Source of the DNA: Pelagivirga sediminicola
GTDB taxonomy: Bacteria; Pseudomonadota; Alphaproteobacteria; Rhodobacterales; Rhodobacteraceae
Reading direction: 5' to 3'
DNA length: 64,000 bases
Assembly (NCBI RefSeq): GCF_003072125.1
Contig: NZ_QCYH01000005.1
Coordinates: forward strand, 186,001-250,000
The stretch's first letter is position 1, and each line of letters opens with the position of its first letter. The translations under genes were made by a program, and so were the position numbers. A model generated the notes under the pieces. The model ran no database searches. It saw only the letters and a list, made by a program, of their open reading frames with translations, and was not told the DNA's origin. Shown here one piece after another: positions 47,187 to 57,635 of the stretch.

Positions 47187-48617
47187 TCAGGCGTTTTCCG
47201 CAGGCTCATCGGGGGCGGTGAATTCATGTGCGGTCAGGCGCCGCGGCTCATGCTCGACCGCTGCGGGCTTTTCGACCTTGTCGGAGGTAGCGGACACGAC
47301 GCCCAGCTGCTCGAACTTGCGGGCCGAGGGCAGCACGCGCCCTTCCAGCGATCCCAGCGCCTTGTTGTAGTGATCCACCGACTGGCCCAAGGAGCGGCCG
47401 ACGCGGCCCAGATGTTCTGCAAAAACGCGCAGGCGGTCATAGATTTCCTTGGCCGTTTTCTGCACCTCTTCGGCGTTTTCGGCCATCTTGTCCTGCTGCC
47501 AGCCATAGGCGATCGCCTTGACCAGCGCCATCAGGGTGGTCGGCGTGGCGATCAGCACCTTGCGCTCGAATGCGTATTCGATGAGGCCGGGATCGGCCTC
47601 GGCGGCGGCGGAAACGAAGGTCTCACCGGGGATGAACATCACCACGAAATCGGGCGCGGTGCTGAGGTTGTCGTGATAGGATTTCGACGACAGCTCGTTC
47701 ACATGCTTGCGCACCTGCACCGCGTGCTGCTTGATGAACTGGCTTTGCAATTCGGGCGTGTCCGCGTCCAGCGCGTCCAGATAGGCCGATAGCGGCGTCT
47801 TGGCGTCGATGACGATGCTCTTGCCGCCGGGGATGTGCACGATGGCGTCGGGGCGGCGCTTGCCCTCGTCGGTATCGAAGCTTTTCTCAAGGTCGAAATC
47901 CACGCGCTCGGTCATGCCGGCCATCTCGAACACCTGCCGCAGCTGCATCTCGCCCCAGCGCCCGCGCGTCTTGGGCGCGCGCAGGGCCTGCACCAGCCTG
48001 CGGGTTTCCTGACCCAGATTGGCCTGTCCCTCGCTCAGCGAAAGGACCTGCTGCTTGATCGTGCCATACGCTTCGTTGCGGGCCTTCTCGATCTCGCCCA
48101 TGCGTTCGTCGAACTTGCCGAGCCGGTCATCCAGAGGCTTGACCAGATCGCGGATGGCGGCGTGGCGGCGGTTCAGATCCTCGTCGGCCGATTGCTTGTG
48201 CGTCTTGAACCGCTCGGAGACCAGCGACAGGAATTTCTCGGAATTGGCCGAAAGCGCGCCGGAGGCCAGCGAGTGAAAGCGGTCCTCCAGCTGCTTTTTC
48301 ATGTCGGCCATATCGGCCATGCGCTGCGTATGCGTTTCCTGCAGGCTCTCCAGCCGCTGCGCCAGCGAGGCGGTCTGCACCTGCTCGTCCAGCAACTCGG
48401 CGCGCAGCGTCTCGGCGCGTTCCTCCAGCACCGGCACGCGGTCCGCGACGGGCTGCAGCGCGGCCAGATGATGACGCAGATCATGCGCCTCGGCCTCGTG
48501 ACGGCGGGCGCGGCGGGCGGCAAGGGCGGCCATGACGCCAAGGATCAGTGCCAGCGCGGCCGCGCCTGCGCAAGCGGCCTGCCACTGCGTGAGGGTCAGA
48601 TCCAGATACTGCTCCAT
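47187..48617 (-). CDS. rmuC: DNA recombination protein RmuC
   Basis: A 476 aa protein. An N-terminal membrane helix (about 14-33) is followed by a long coiled coil (about 45-190). A nuclease-like RmuC domain with RGRWGEMQLRQVFEMAGM, then DAIVHIPGGKSIVIDAKTPL and the FIPGETFVSAA block, completes it. It is thought to limit DNA inversions. The ATG at 48617 starts MEQYLDLTL; the open frame upstream is antisense to mutL. Confidence 0.95.
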   Translation of the reverse strand: MEQYLDLTLTQWQAACAGAAALALILGVMAALAARRARRHEAEAHDLRHHLAALQPVADRVPVLEERAETLRAELLDEQVQTASLAQRLESLQETHTQRMADMADMKKQLEDRFHSLASGALSANSEKFLSLVSERFKTHKQSADEDLNRRHAAIRDLVKPLDDRLGKFDERMGEIEKARNEAYGTIKQQVLSLSEGQANLGQETRRLVQALRAPKTRGRWGEMQLRQVFEMAGMTERVDFDLEKSFDTDEGKRRPDAIVHIPGGKSIVIDAKTPLSAYLDALDADTPELQSQFIKQHAVQVRKHVNELSSKSYHDNLSTAPDFVVMFIPGETFVSAAAEADPGLIEYAFERKVLIATPTTLMALVKAIAYGWQQDKMAENAEEVQKTAKEIYDRLRVFAEHLGRVGRSLGQSVDHYNKALGSLEGRVLPSARKFEQLGVVSATSDKVEKPAAVEHEPRRLTAHEFTAPDEPAENA

Positions 48618-48688
48618 GCCAATCCTCTTGTTCGGCCTTTGTTCCCATTTGAGGGCAAGAGCGCCGCGCGCGCAACCCGCAATCCGCC

Positions 48689-50521
48689 TCAGCTGCGCCC
48701 GAACAGCCGTTCGATATCGCTCAGCTTCAGCGCGACATAGGTGGGGCGCCCGTGATTGCACTGGCCCGAGAGCGGCGTCGCCTCCATCTCGCGCAGCAGC
48801 GCGTTCATCTCGTCGGCCTGCATGCGGCGGCCCGACCGGATCGAGCCATGGCAGGACATGCGGCTGAGGATCGCGTCGATCCGCGCGCGCAAGGTGTCGC
48901 TGCCGCCCTGATCGGTCAATTCGTCCAGCACATCGAGGATCAGTGCCCGCGCATCCACATTGCCGAGGATCGCAGGGGTTTCGCGCACCGCGATGGCGCC
49001 GCCGCCGAAGGGCTCGATGCTCAGGCCCAGCGGGGCAAGCTCCGCCGCCGCGTCGCAGAGCGTGGCGCAATCGGCCTCGCTCAGATCGACGATCTCGGGG
49101 ATCAGGAGGGCTTGTGCGGCGATGCCGCGCTCGTCCATCTGGCGTTTCAGCCGCTCATAGACCAGCCGCTCATGCGCGGCGTGCTGATCGACGATGACGA
49201 TACCCTCGTCCGTCTGGGCGATGATGTAGTTCTCATGCACCTGCGCGCGGGCGGCGCCCAGCGGGGCCGAGGTCTGCGCCGCTTCCGGCTGCGGCTCCGG
49301 CTCGGCGCGGGCGCTGTAGCTGCTCTGCATCTCCGAAAATCCCGGCGCCTGCGCGGCATAGCTGGCGGCGCGCGCCTGCGCGGACGGGCGGTCCATCTGG
49401 TAGACGCGCGCGCCGGTGGGCTCGGGCGTGAAGGCGCCCAGCGTGCCCGCCGCCACGGTCGAGGAGGCGCGGTGCCCCGCCTCGGCCAGCGTGTGACGCA
49501 GCCCCGACACGATCAGCCCGCGCACGGTGCCGGGATCGCGGAACCGCACCTCGGATTTCGCGGGATGCACGTTGACGTCCACCAGCGTCGGCGCGCAGTC
49601 GATGAAAAGCGCGGCCACCGGGTGCCGGTCACGGCTGAGCACGTCCATATAGCCCGCGCGCAGGGCGCCGATCAGCATCCGGTCGCGCACCGGGCGGCCA
49701 TTCACGAACAGGAACTGCGCCACCGCGGCGCCGCGCGAATAGGTTGGCAGGCCCGCGCAGCCGGTCATGTGGAACCCGTCCCGCTCGGCGTCGATGCGCA
49801 TCGAGTTGTCGGCGAAATCGCGGCCGATGATTCGGGCAAGCCGCGCGTGGAGTGCATCAAACAGATCACCCGTTTCGGCATCGACGCGGAAGGTCTGCCG
49901 CCCTTCGCCGCCGCCCGACACGTCGCGCAAGGTAAAGCTGACCTGCGGCTCGGCCATCGCCAGCCGCTTGATCACGTCGCCGATGGCCTGCGCCTCGGCC
50001 CGGTCGGTGCGCATGAATTTCAGCCGCGCGGGCGTGGCGTGGAACAGATCGCGCAATGTGATGATGGTACCGCCGTTCAGCGCGGCGGGGCGCACCGCGC
50101 CAACCTTGCCGCCCGACACCGCGATTTCGGCGCCGTCATGCCCGGCCGCGCGCGACGTGACGGTCAGCCGCCCGACCGCGCCCAATGAGGCCAGCGCCTC
50201 GCCGCGAAAGCCGAAGCTGTGGATGTTGAGCAGGTCGCTCCCGTCGATCTTGGACGTGGCGTGCCGCGCCAGCGCCAGCGGCAGATCGTCCGGCGCCATG
50301 CCGCAGCCGTCATCGCTCACGCGGATCAGCGTCTTGCCGCCATCGGCAATCTCCACGGTGATGCGCCGCGCGCCCGCGTCGATGGCGTTCTCGACCAGTT
50401 CCTTGACGGCGGAGGCGGGTCGCTCCACCACTTCGCCGGCCGCGATGCGGTTGATCGCCGCCTCGTCAAGCTGGCGGATCACGGGCGCGGAGTGGCCGAT
50501 ATGGGGGGCGTGTTCGTTCAT
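48689..50521 (-). CDS. mutL: DNA mismatch repair protein MutL
   Basis: A 610 aa mismatch-repair mediator. The GHKL ATPase has [20 protein letters not shown] (residues 24-43), DDGCGM and GFRGEAL (104-110). After a Pro/Glu-rich linker (about 355-425), the C-terminal domain contains [12 protein letters not shown] (445-456). That is an exact DQHAx2Ex4E endonuclease motif, so this MutL should nick DNA itself. MutH-free systems work this way. The ATG at 50521 is the family start; further upstream the frame is low complexity. Confidence 0.97.
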   Translation of the reverse strand: MNEHAPHIGHSAPVIRQLDEAAINRIAAGEVVERPASAVKELVENAIDAGARRITVEIADGGKTLIRVSDDGCGMAPDDLPLALARHATSKIDGSDLLNIHSFGFRGEALASLGAVGRLTVTSRAAGHDGAEIAVSGGKVGAVRPAALNGGTIITLRDLFHATPARLKFMRTDRAEAQAIGDVIKRLAMAEPQVSFTLRDVSGGGEGRQTFRVDAETGDLFDALHARLARIIGRDFADNSMRIDAERDGFHMTGCAGLPTYSRGAAVAQFLFVNGRPVRDRMLIGALRAGYMDVLSRDRHPVAALFIDCAPTLVDVNVHPAKSEVRFRDPGTVRGLIVSGLRHTLAEAGHRASSTVAAGTLGAFTPEPTGARVYQMDRPSAQARAASYAAQAPGFSEMQSSYSARAEPEPQPEAAQTSAPLGAARAQVHENYIIAQTDEGIVIVDQHAAHERLVYERLKRQMDERGIAAQALLIPEIVDLSEADCATLCDAAAELAPLGLSIEPFGGGAIAVRETPAILGNVDARALILDVLDELTDQGGSDTLRARIDAILSRMSCHGSIRSGRRMQADEMNALLREMEATPLSGQCNHGRPTYVALKLSDIERLFGRS

Positions 50522-50714
50522 GCCACAAGACCTAGCATGCGCGCGCGCGATTCGGCCACCGGATTGCAAGCTGCGCAGAACCGGACGCGGGCGATTGCTC
50601 AAAACCTCAAAAAACGCCACGCGGGGATGTGCGGTCTCTACATTGGCGATATAGAGCGCTAGTATGGCGCCCAAACATGGGGGCGCACCCCGATCAGGGC
50701 CGGGCAGGGCATAG

Positions 50715-52949
50715 ATGAGCAATTCAGGACGGCGCAAGCCACCTTTGGTGGCCGACAGGCGCAAGACCAAGGCAAAGACGAAACCGAAGGCGGCATCGAC
50801 CCCGCGCAAGGCCCGCAAACGCGCGCCTGCTCGGCCGCGCGGCGGCAACGTCGTCACGCGCGGCATCTTCGGGCTGTTTCGCTGGGTCTGGCGCATCGTC
50901 TGGGGGATCGGCTGGCGGCTGACGGCGATCGTGCTGCTGATCGTGGGGGTGATGACCGCCTATACCTACACCACCTTGCCCGAGGTATCGGCGCTGCTGG
51001 ACGGGCGCGCGCGCGGCTCGGTGACGCTGCTGGATCGCGACAGCGACGTGTTTGCGTGGCGCGGCGATCAGTTCGGCGGGGCGGTGAACGCGCAGGCGGT
51101 GTCCAAGCACCTGCGCAACGCCGTGATCGCGACCGAGGACAAGCGGTTCTACATGCATCCCGGCGTCGATCCCATCGGCATTGCCAGCGCGATCAGCATC
51201 AACCTGCGCGAGGGGCGCGGGCCGCTGTCGGGCCACGGCGGTTCGACCCTGACACAGCAGACGGCCAAACTGCTGTGCGTGGGGCGCGAATATGTCGAGT
51301 CCGAATGGGAGAGCGAGGCGGATTACATCGCCGATTGCCGCCGCAGCTCGCTGAGCCGCAAGGCCAAGGAGGCGATCTATGCCTTGGCGATGGAGGCCAA
51401 GTATTCCAAGGAAGAAATCCTCTCGATCTATCTGAACCGCGCTTACATGGGCGGCGGTGCCTACGGCGCCGAGGCGGCGGCGCAGCGCTATTTCGGCAAA
51501 CACGCGGCCCAGCTGAACCCGTCCGAAGGCGCCATGCTGGCGGGTCTTCTGACCGCGCCGTCCACATTGGCGCCGACCAGCAATATCGAGCGCAGCCAGA
51601 ACCGCGCATCGGTGGTGATCGGCCTGATGCGCGCCCAGGGTTTCCTGACCCCGTCCGAAGCCGCCGTGGCGCAGGCCAACCCGGCCGAGCTGTCCGAGGC
51701 GGCGGAGCGGCAGGCGGGCGGATATTTCGCCGATTGGGTGATGTCGTCGGGCCCCGAATTCTTTACGCGCGACACCACGGAGGATGTCATCATCCGCACC
51801 ACGCTCGACCAGCGCATCCAGCGCGCGGCCGAGGAAGGGCTGCGCGCCGTCTTCGACGAAAAGCTGCGCGACGGGTCCAAGGCGCAGGCCGCCGTGGTGG
51901 TCATGTCCTCGGACGGGGCCGTGCGCGCGATGATCGGCGGGCGCCAGACCAAGGTATCGGGCGCCTTCAACCGCGCAACGCAGGCCAAGCGCCAGACCGG
52001 CAGCAGCTTCAAGCCGTTCGTTTATGCCACCGCGCTGGAGCTGGGACACTCCAGCATGGATACCGTCGTGGACGAGCCATATTGCCTGAACATTCCCGGC
52101 TCGGGCCAGTGGTGTCCCAGCAATTACGACAACCGGTTTCACGGCCGCGTGACATTGGCCGAGGCGCTGAAGAGGTCCTACAACATCCCCGCCGTCAAGG
52201 TGGCCGAAGCGGTCGGCCTCGATCTGGTGCGCAAGGTGGCCAGCGATTTCGGCATCGACAGCGATCTGGCCGCCGGTCCCGCGCTGGCGCTAGGCGCGTC
52301 CGAAAGCACGCTGCTGGAAATGACGGGCGCCTTTGCCGGCATCCTCAACGGCGGCTCGTCGGTGACGCCCTATGGCCTCGTCGAGTTGAAGCTGCTGGGC
52401 CAGGATCAGCCCGTCATGGGCGCGGGCGGCGGCATTGGCGAGCGCGTGATCCGCGAGGATGCGGCGCGCGAGCTGACCTGGATGATGAGCCAGGTCGTCG
52501 ATGGCGGCACCGGCGCGCGGGCCAAATTGCCGGGCCGCGAGGCGGCGGGCAAGACCGGCACGACGCAGGCGGCGCGCGATGCGTGGTTCCTGGGCTTTAC
52601 CGCCGATTACGTGGCCGGCGTCTGGATGGGCTATGACGACAACACCCCCCTGACCGGCGTGACGGGCGGCGGATTGCCGGCGGAGATCTGGCGCGAGGTG
52701 ATGGTGCGCGTGCAGGAGGGCATGCCCGCCACCCCCCTGCCGATGGACCGCCCGGTCCAGCGCCCGGCAGAGCCGCAGATCGTCAATCAGCAACCGGGCC
52801 AGGGATATCAGGGATACCAGGGCCAGCAGGGCAGCCAGGAACCGAACACGCTGCAGCAGGACCGCCCCGGCCAGATGCAGCCGCGCCCGCAGCCGCAGCA
52901 GCGCGAGGGGCCGATCCAGAGCATCCTGCGCCAGCTGCTCGGCGGCTGA
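50715..52949 (+). CDS. Class A penicillin-binding protein (PBP1A-like)
   Basis: A 744 aa bifunctional peptidoglycan synthase. A basic cytoplasmic tail (about 1-60) and one membrane helix (66-85) precede the glycosyltransferase domain. Catalytic Glu141 lies in IATEDKRFY, and [13 protein letters not shown] follows. The transpeptidase domain has SSFK (Ser430), SYN near 495 and KTGTT near 617. The last about 70 residues are a Gln/Pro-rich, disordered tail. The gene is divergent from mutL, with a 193-base gap. Confidence 0.95.
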   Translation: MSNSGRRKPPLVADRRKTKAKTKPKAASTPRKARKRAPARPRGGNVVTRGIFGLFRWVWRIVWGIGWRLTAIVLLIVGVMTAYTYTTLPEVSALLDGRARGSVTLLDRDSDVFAWRGDQFGGAVNAQAVSKHLRNAVIATEDKRFYMHPGVDPIGIASAISINLREGRGPLSGHGGSTLTQQTAKLLCVGREYVESEWESEADYIADCRRSSLSRKAKEAIYALAMEAKYSKEEILSIYLNRAYMGGGAYGAEAAAQRYFGKHAAQLNPSEGAMLAGLLTAPSTLAPTSNIERSQNRASVVIGLMRAQGFLTPSEAAVAQANPAELSEAAERQAGGYFADWVMSSGPEFFTRDTTEDVIIRTTLDQRIQRAAEEGLRAVFDEKLRDGSKAQAAVVVMSSDGAVRAMIGGRQTKVSGAFNRATQAKRQTGSSFKPFVYATALELGHSSMDTVVDEPYCLNIPGSGQWCPSNYDNRFHGRVTLAEALKRSYNIPAVKVAEAVGLDLVRKVASDFGIDSDLAAGPALALGASESTLLEMTGAFAGILNGGSSVTPYGLVELKLLGQDQPVMGAGGGIGERVIREDAARELTWMMSQVVDGGTGARAKLPGREAAGKTGTTQAARDAWFLGFTADYVAGVWMGYDDNTPLTGVTGGGLPAEIWREVMVRVQEGMPATPLPMDRPVQRPAEPQIVNQQPGQGYQGYQGQQGSQEPNTLQQDRPGQMQPRPQPQQREGPIQSILRQLLGG

Positions 52950-52983
52950 ACACTCGCGGCCGCCGCAAGGCGCGGCCCATGAA

Positions 52984-53022
52984 AAAAGGCGCGCGCCCTG
53001 CTGCGAGGGCTGCGCGCCTTTT
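52984..53022. terminator. Bidirectional terminator between the PBP gene and mlaC
   Basis: An imperfect long stem (AAAAGGCGCGC-GCCCT ... AGGGC-T-GCGCGCCTTTT) has A runs on one side and T runs on the other. It lies 35 bases after the PBP stop and 30 from the mlaC stop. Confidence 0.85.
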
Positions 53023-53052
53023 CCCTATCCCGGCGGGCCGGTGCGGTGCAGG

Positions 53053-53658
53053 TTATCCCGCCCGCCGCAGATCCGCGATGAGCGCGTCGATATTGCCCTG
53101 ACGCCGATCCAGCATCGAGCCGATTTCGGTCCGCTCGCTCAGCCGCAGGCTGATGCCTTCGATCACCATGTCGAAAAACAGATCGCGCCCGGACCGGTCC
53201 GACACGAGGAAGCGCACGTCGAACGGGGCCTCGCCGCGCAGGTTGACGCGGCTTTGCACCTCGTACCAGGATTTGACGGCGCGCACGTTCTGCACCTCGA
53301 TCTGGCCGCCGACGAACTCCTTGAACCGCTTGCCGTATTTGCGCGCGATATAGCCGCGGAACGCCTCGGTATAGGCGCGCATCTGCGCGGCGCTCGCGCG
53401 GTTGGCATCCGCGCCCAAGGTGCTGCGCGCGATCAGATCGACATCGGCGTAGCGGCGGAAGATCGCCTCGAACTGGCCGATCATCGCGTTCAGCGACGCG
53501 CCGCTGGCGATGACGCGGTTGATCTCGGCAACAAGGCTGTCGACCAGCGTTCTCGCGCCGCTTTGCGTCAGCGCCAGAACGCTGCGGGGAAGCGTGGCCA
53601 CGCAGGCCGCACCGATTGCGGCCGCCATTACGCCGCGGCGGGAGATTTTATTGGTCAT
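53053..53658 (-). CDS. mlaC: MlaC-type phospholipid-binding periplasmic protein
   Basis: A 201 aa protein of the Ttg2D/MlaC family that shuttles phospholipids between outer and inner membranes. A twin-arginine-like signal (KISRRGVMAAAIGAACVATL) starts it. FRRYADVDLIARSTLG, FRGYIARKYGKRFKEF and the FDVRFLVSDRSG block are typical. Its ATG overlaps the end of mlaA by 11 bases. The other Mla genes (mlaBDEF) are not in the window. Confidence 0.92.
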   Translation of the reverse strand: MTNKISRRGVMAAAIGAACVATLPRSVLALTQSGARTLVDSLVAEINRVIASGASLNAMIGQFEAIFRRYADVDLIARSTLGADANRASAAQMRAYTEAFRGYIARKYGKRFKEFVGGQIEVQNVRAVKSWYEVQSRVNLRGEAPFDVRFLVSDRSGRDLFFDMVIEGISLRLSERTEIGSMLDRRQGNIDALIADLRRAG

Positions 53659-54481
53659 AGGGATCCTCGTAATCTGCGCTGACTGCTGCGGGGGGCGCGG
53701 CGGCCGCCGGGGCGCCGCCGTCCGTGTCGTAGGGATCGAGATAGGCCTCACTGCCGCCATTTCCCACCTTGAAGCGGCGATTTTGCAGATAAAGCGACCG
53801 CGCCGCGGCATAGCTGTCGGCGCTGTCATACAGCACCGAGTCGATCGTGTCGCTATAGCGCGCACGCCCGGTCAGGCCGCGCGAGGCGCGCGCGCCCAAG
53901 GCATAATAGACCTCCGGGTCTTCGATCACGAAGTCCAGCGGATTGGTAAACAGATCCACCACCCGGCCCACCGCCGCGCGGCTGGTCGACGGCCCCAGAA
54001 CCGGCAGTTCCACATACGGCCCCTCGTTCACGCCCCAGACATACAGCGTCTTGCCGAAATCGGCGTCGGTATGGGCCGACATGTTCAGATCCGTCGCGGT
54101 ATCGAACAGCCCGCCGAGCCCCAGCGTTGTGTTGACCACAAAGCGATAGAAATCGCTGGTCGCGCCGCGCCCGTTGCCCTGAAGCATGTTGTTCACGATC
54201 GAGCCGGGCAGCGTCAGGTTGGTCGAGAAATTGCTGATCACCGTCTCGACATCATCGGCGACGAACGCGCTGTATCCCTCCGACACGGGCCGCAGCAGCG
54301 CCTTGTCTAGTGACTTGTTGAACGCGTGGGTGCGGCGATTCGATTGCTCGTAAGGATCGTGGGGCGCACCGCGCGTGACTGCCGGATCAGGCTGCGCGCA
54401 GGCCGACAGCAGCCCTAGAAGACCGGCACAAAGAACGGCCCGCACTGCCAAGGGTTTGAAAACAAGAGAGAGTTGGTTCAA
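53648..54481 (-). CDS. mlaA: MlaA (VacJ) outer-membrane lipoprotein
   Basis: A 277 aa lipoprotein that removes surface phospholipids and hands them to MlaC. The lipobox is LLSAC (Cys28). HDPYEQSNRRTHAFNKSLD follows, then FSTNLTLPGSIVNNMLQG, NTTLGLGGLFD and the FGKTLYVWGVNEGPY block, all typical of MlaA. No ATG is suitably placed; translation probably starts at TTG (54481), which has AAGGTGAT 5 bases upstream. The C-terminus is Ala/Pro-rich and overlaps mlaC. About 294 bases to the next gene hold no gene I can support. Confidence 0.93.
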   Translation of the reverse strand: MNQLSLVFKPLAVRAVLCAGLLGLLSACAQPDPAVTRGAPHDPYEQSNRRTHAFNKSLDKALLRPVSEGYSAFVADDVETVISNFSTNLTLPGSIVNNMLQGNGRGATSDFYRFVVNTTLGLGGLFDTATDLNMSAHTDADFGKTLYVWGVNEGPYVELPVLGPSTSRAAVGRVVDLFTNPLDFVIEDPEVYYALGARASRGLTGRARYSDTIDSVLYDSADSYAAARSLYLQNRRFKVGNGGSEAYLDPYDTDGGAPAAAAPPAAVSADYEDPYDQ

Positions 54482-54775
54482 AAGATCACCTTCGGGCCAG
54501 CCATGACGTTTTGCCGCCGAAGCGACGCAAAATTCCTAAAACGCGCGGCGCCGTGTCGAACCGGCGCCCAATTTCGGCGATCAAAGCCATGGCACGCAGC
54601 GCGCATACCGGCATGCGCCGGCTCATCCCCATCCCGCGACGTAGCGTTTTACGCGTTCGCGCGCAAGTATTCGGGTGCGCCGGACGCATGCATGCGCCCC
54701 GTTTTTGCCGTTTCAATCCGCCGCGCGGCAAGATAGCGTCCGGCGGTGAAAAAACAGCACGAAGGAATGCGACAG

Positions 54776-55237
54776 ATGGGTAAGTTCGAGACGAAGCTGG
54801 CCGAAATGGGCGTGAAGCTGCCCGACGCACCGGCGCCTGCGGCAAATTACGTGCCGTATGTGCAGGTGGGCGACATGGTCTATGTCTCCGGCCAGATCTC
54901 AAGCGATGACAGCGGCCTGCTGACGGGCAAGCTGGGCGATGATCTGGACACGGCGGCAGGCGCCGCGGCGGCGCGCCGCTGTGCGATATCGCTGCTGGCG
55001 CAGGTCAAGGCGGCGTGCGGCGGTGATCTGGACCGTCTGGTGCGGGTGGTCAAGCTGGGCGGTTTCGTCAACTCCACCCCCGATTTCACCGAGCAGCCGC
55101 AGGTCATCAACGGCGCGTCCGATCTGCTGGCCGAAGCGCTGGGCGATGCGGGCAAACATGCGCGCGCCGCGGTGTCGGCCGCGTCTTTGCCGCTGGGCGT
55201 TGCGGTGGAAATCGAAGGTATCTTCCAGATCGCATGA
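54776..55237 (+). CDS. RidA-family protein
   Basis: A 153 aa protein of the RidA/YjgF superfamily, the longer type with ETKLAEMGVKLPDAPAPAANYVP at the start (given as its first third). VYVSGQIS, the INGASDLLAEALGD block and the HARAAVSAASLPLGVAVEIE end are typical. It may remove reactive imines formed by PLP enzymes, though members of this longer subgroup differ in the active-site Arg. GAAGGAATGCGAC precedes the ATG. Its stop overlaps the GDPD gene (ATGA). Confidence 0.88.
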   Translation: MGKFETKLAEMGVKLPDAPAPAANYVPYVQVGDMVYVSGQISSDDSGLLTGKLGDDLDTAAGAAAARRCAISLLAQVKAACGGDLDRLVRVVKLGGFVNSTPDFTEQPQVINGASDLLAEALGDAGKHARAAVSAASLPLGVAVEIEGIFQIA

Positions 55238-56001
55238 CAGCGCTGGACCCGGCCTTCCTGCGCCGGCCGCTTGCACATCGTGCCCTGCACGATCTGCAGG
55301 CGGGCCGGCCTGAAAACTCGCGCGCGGCGATCCGCGCGGCGGTGGATGCGGGCTATGGCATCGAGATCGATGTGCAAATGTCATCCGATGGCGTCGCCAT
55401 GGTGTTCCATGACGACGATCTGGACCGCCTGACCGATGCCACTGGCCCGATTCGCGCCCGCAGCGCCGCGGGCCTTGCTGCCATCGCGCTGACGGGTGGC
55501 GATGAGGGCATCCCGACGCTGGCCGAAGTGTTGGCGCTGGTTGCCGGGCGCGTGCCGCTGCTGGTCGAGGTGAAGGACCAGCACGGGCAGATGGGCCCGG
55601 TCGACGGCGTGCTGGAGGCGGCGGTGGCCCGCGATCTGGCGGGATATGACGGGCCGTTCGCGGTGATGTCGTTCAACCCCCACTCGGTCAATGCCTTGCG
55701 GCGCGCCGCGCCGGATGTGCCGCGCGGCATCGTCAGTTGCGCCTACAGGGCGGAGGATTGCCCCGAATTGCCGCAGGATGTGCGGGACCGGCTGCGCGGC
55801 ATTCCCGATTATGCGCGCGTCGGCGCCTGTTTCATCAGTCACGAATGGGACGATCTGGACCGCCCGCGCGTGGCCGAGCTGGCCGCCGGGGGCGCCGCGA
55901 TCCTGTGCTGGACCATCCGCAGCCCGGAGGCCGAGCGCGCGGCGCGGCGCATCGCCGCGAATATCACCTTCGAGCGGTATCTGCCCGATCAGCCGTCTTG
56001 A
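55234..56001 (+). CDS. Glycerophosphodiester phosphodiesterase family protein
   Basis: A 255 aa GDPD TIM-barrel enzyme. The motifs LAHRALHD, ENSRAAI, EIDVQMSSDGVAMVFHDD and LLVEVKDQH supply the catalytic His pair and the metal-binding Glu/Asp residues. No signal peptide is seen, so it is probably cytosolic and releases glycerol-3-phosphate from lipid head groups. It overlaps the RidA gene and precedes a GNAT gene by 51 bases. Confidence 0.9.
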   Translation: MTALDPAFLRRPLAHRALHDLQAGRPENSRAAIRAAVDAGYGIEIDVQMSSDGVAMVFHDDDLDRLTDATGPIRARSAAGLAAIALTGGDEGIPTLAEVLALVAGRVPLLVEVKDQHGQMGPVDGVLEAAVARDLAGYDGPFAVMSFNPHSVNALRRAAPDVPRGIVSCAYRAEDCPELPQDVRDRLRGIPDYARVGACFISHEWDDLDRPRVAELAAGGAAILCWTIRSPEAERAARRIAANITFERYLPDQPS

Positions 56002-56052
56002 ATCGCGCGCCGAAAGGCACAGGTTGAGCGTGGGCAGCGAGGCGACGAATCC

Positions 56053-57243
56053 ATGACATCCGGCAGTGACATCACCATCCGCGCGCATGGCGATCTAAGC
56101 GGTATCGCCGCCGCCGATTGGGATGCCTGCGCCTGCCCCGAGGCGGCGCAGGGCGGCCGCCCCTTCGATCCGTTCACCACCTACCGCTTTCTCAAGGCGC
56201 TGGAGGACAGCGGCTCGGTCGGGCCGCGCACCGGCTGGCAGGCGCAATACCTGACCGCCGAGGTGGATGGACAGATCATCGCCTGCGCGCCGCTTTACGC
56301 CAAATCGCACAGTCAGGGCGAATACGTCTTCGATCACGCGTGGGGGGATGCCTATCAGCGGGTCGGCGGGCGTTACTATCCCAAGCTGCAGCTGGCCGTG
56401 CCCTTTACCCCCGTGACCGGCCGCCGGTTCCTGACCCGTCCGGGGCATGAGGAGACCGGGCGCGCCGCGCTGATCCAGGGCGCCGTGCAGATCGCCGAAG
56501 GCAATGCGCTCTCGTCGCTGCACATCACCTTCTGCACCGGGGCCGAGGCCGAGGCGGGCGAGCGGATCGGCCTTTTGCGCCGCACCGGGCAACAGTTTCA
56601 CTGGCTGAACGAGGGCTATGCCGATTTCGACGCCTTTCTCGCGGCGCTCAGCGCGCGCAAACGCAAGAATATTCGCAAGGAGCGCCGCAGCGCGCAGGAT
56701 TTCGGCGGCGAGATCGTGCAGCTGACCGGCGCCCGGATCCGGCCCGAGCATTGGGACGCCGTCTGGGAGTTCTATCAGGATACCGGCGCGCGCAAATGGG
56801 GCACGCCCTACCTGACGCGCGCCTTTTTTGACATCGCGCACGAGACGCTGCGGGACGACATCCTGCTGATATTTGCGCGGCGGCAGGGCCGGCCCGTGGC
56901 GGGCGCGGTCAACTTCATCGGGGCGTCGGCGTTATATGGCCGCTACTGGGGCTGCACCGAGGATCACCCGTGCCTCCACTTTGAGTTGTGCTATTATCAA
57001 GCGATTGATTACGCTCTGAAGCACGGGCTGGCCCGCGTCGAGGCCGGCGCGCAAGGAGAACACAAGCTGGCACGCGGATATCTGCCGGTGGCCACGCATT
57101 CGCTGCATTGGATCCGCGATGCGGGCTTTGCCGAAGCGGTGGCGCAATATCTGCGCGCGGAAGGCGCCGCCGTGGAGCAGGACATCGAGATACTGACGTC
57201 CTACGGGCCGTTCAGGAAAACACCGAAGGAGGATCACCAATGA
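56053..57243 (+). CDS. GNAT-like protein of the COG3146 (DUF482) group
   Basis: A 396 aa cytosolic protein with [19 protein letters not shown] near the start, a HITFC motif, [13 protein letters not shown] in the middle, and [15 protein letters not shown] near the end. This is the pattern of COG3146 peptidogalycan/GNAT-like proteins related to FemAB. The activity is not established. A strong coupling (ATGA) to the next gene, phhB, is visible. Confidence 0.88.
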   Translation: MTSGSDITIRAHGDLSGIAAADWDACACPEAAQGGRPFDPFTTYRFLKALEDSGSVGPRTGWQAQYLTAEVDGQIIACAPLYAKSHSQGEYVFDHAWGDAYQRVGGRYYPKLQLAVPFTPVTGRRFLTRPGHEETGRAALIQGAVQIAEGNALSSLHITFCTGAEAEAGERIGLLRRTGQQFHWLNEGYADFDAFLAALSARKRKNIRKERRSAQDFGGEIVQLTGARIRPEHWDAVWEFYQDTGARKWGTPYLTRAFFDIAHETLRDDILLIFARRQGRPVAGAVNFIGASALYGRYWGCTEDHPCLHFELCYYQAIDYALKHGLARVEAGAQGEHKLARGYLPVATHSLHWIRDAGFAEAVAQYLRAEGAAVEQDIEILTSYGPFRKTPKEDHQ

Positions 57244-57536
57244 CCGAAAAGCTGAGCGATACGGCGCGCACGACAATGATCGAGCCGCTTTTGAGAGATG
57301 GCTGGAGCCTGGTCGAGGGGCGCGATGCGATCAGCAAGGAGTTCAAGTTCTCCGATTTTGCCGATGCGCTGGGCTGGATGGTGCGCGCCGGTGTCTGGGC
57401 CGAGAAGTGGAACCACCACCCCGAATGGAGCAACGTCTATAACAAGGTCTCGGTGACGCTGACCACGCATGACGTGGACGGCCTGAGCACGCTGGACGCA
57501 AAGCTGGCCCGCAAGATGGATATTCTGGCGGGCTGA
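57240..57536 (+). CDS. phhB: Pterin-4a-carbinolamine dehydratase
   Basis: A 98 aa enzyme that regenerates pterin cofactors. The family block [19 protein letters not shown] is followed by the active-site histidines in [27 protein letters not shown] precedes the ATG, which overlaps the previous stop. No aromatic amino acid hydroxylase is in the window; the gene closes the four-gene coupled run. Confidence 0.93.
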   Translation: MTEKLSDTARTTMIEPLLRDGWSLVEGRDAISKEFKFSDFADALGWMVRAGVWAEKWNHHPEWSNVYNKVSVTLTTHDVDGLSTLDAKLARKMDILAG

Positions 57537-57567
57537 TCCGGCGCGCCGCAGGGTGACAGGAAAGGGA

Positions 57568-57629
57568 GAGGGGCGCTGCCCCTCCGCCGCGATGCGGCTC
57601 CTCCCCGGGATATTTTCAGCAAGAAGAAC
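57568..57629 (+). repeat. Second copy-like element: two hairpins plus GGGATATTTT...AAGAAGAA tail
   Basis: Between phhB and the convergent peroxiredoxin gene are GAGGGGC GCT GCCCCTC (57568-57584), GCCGC GAT GCGGC (57586-57598) and then TCCTCCCCGGGATATTTTCAGCAAGAAGAA-type sequence. The order and the tail resemble 9357-9452. Confidence 0.5.
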
Positions 57630-57635
57630 GGGCGG

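Noticed and set aside
50724..52142. A 472-codon frame antisense to the PBP gene
   Set aside because: It is a shadow of a gene with all catalytic motifs in place.
54482..54775. Several short frames on both strands between mlaA and the RidA gene
   Set aside because: All are Arg/Pro-rich without ribosome sites; the gap is better read as a divergent promoter region.
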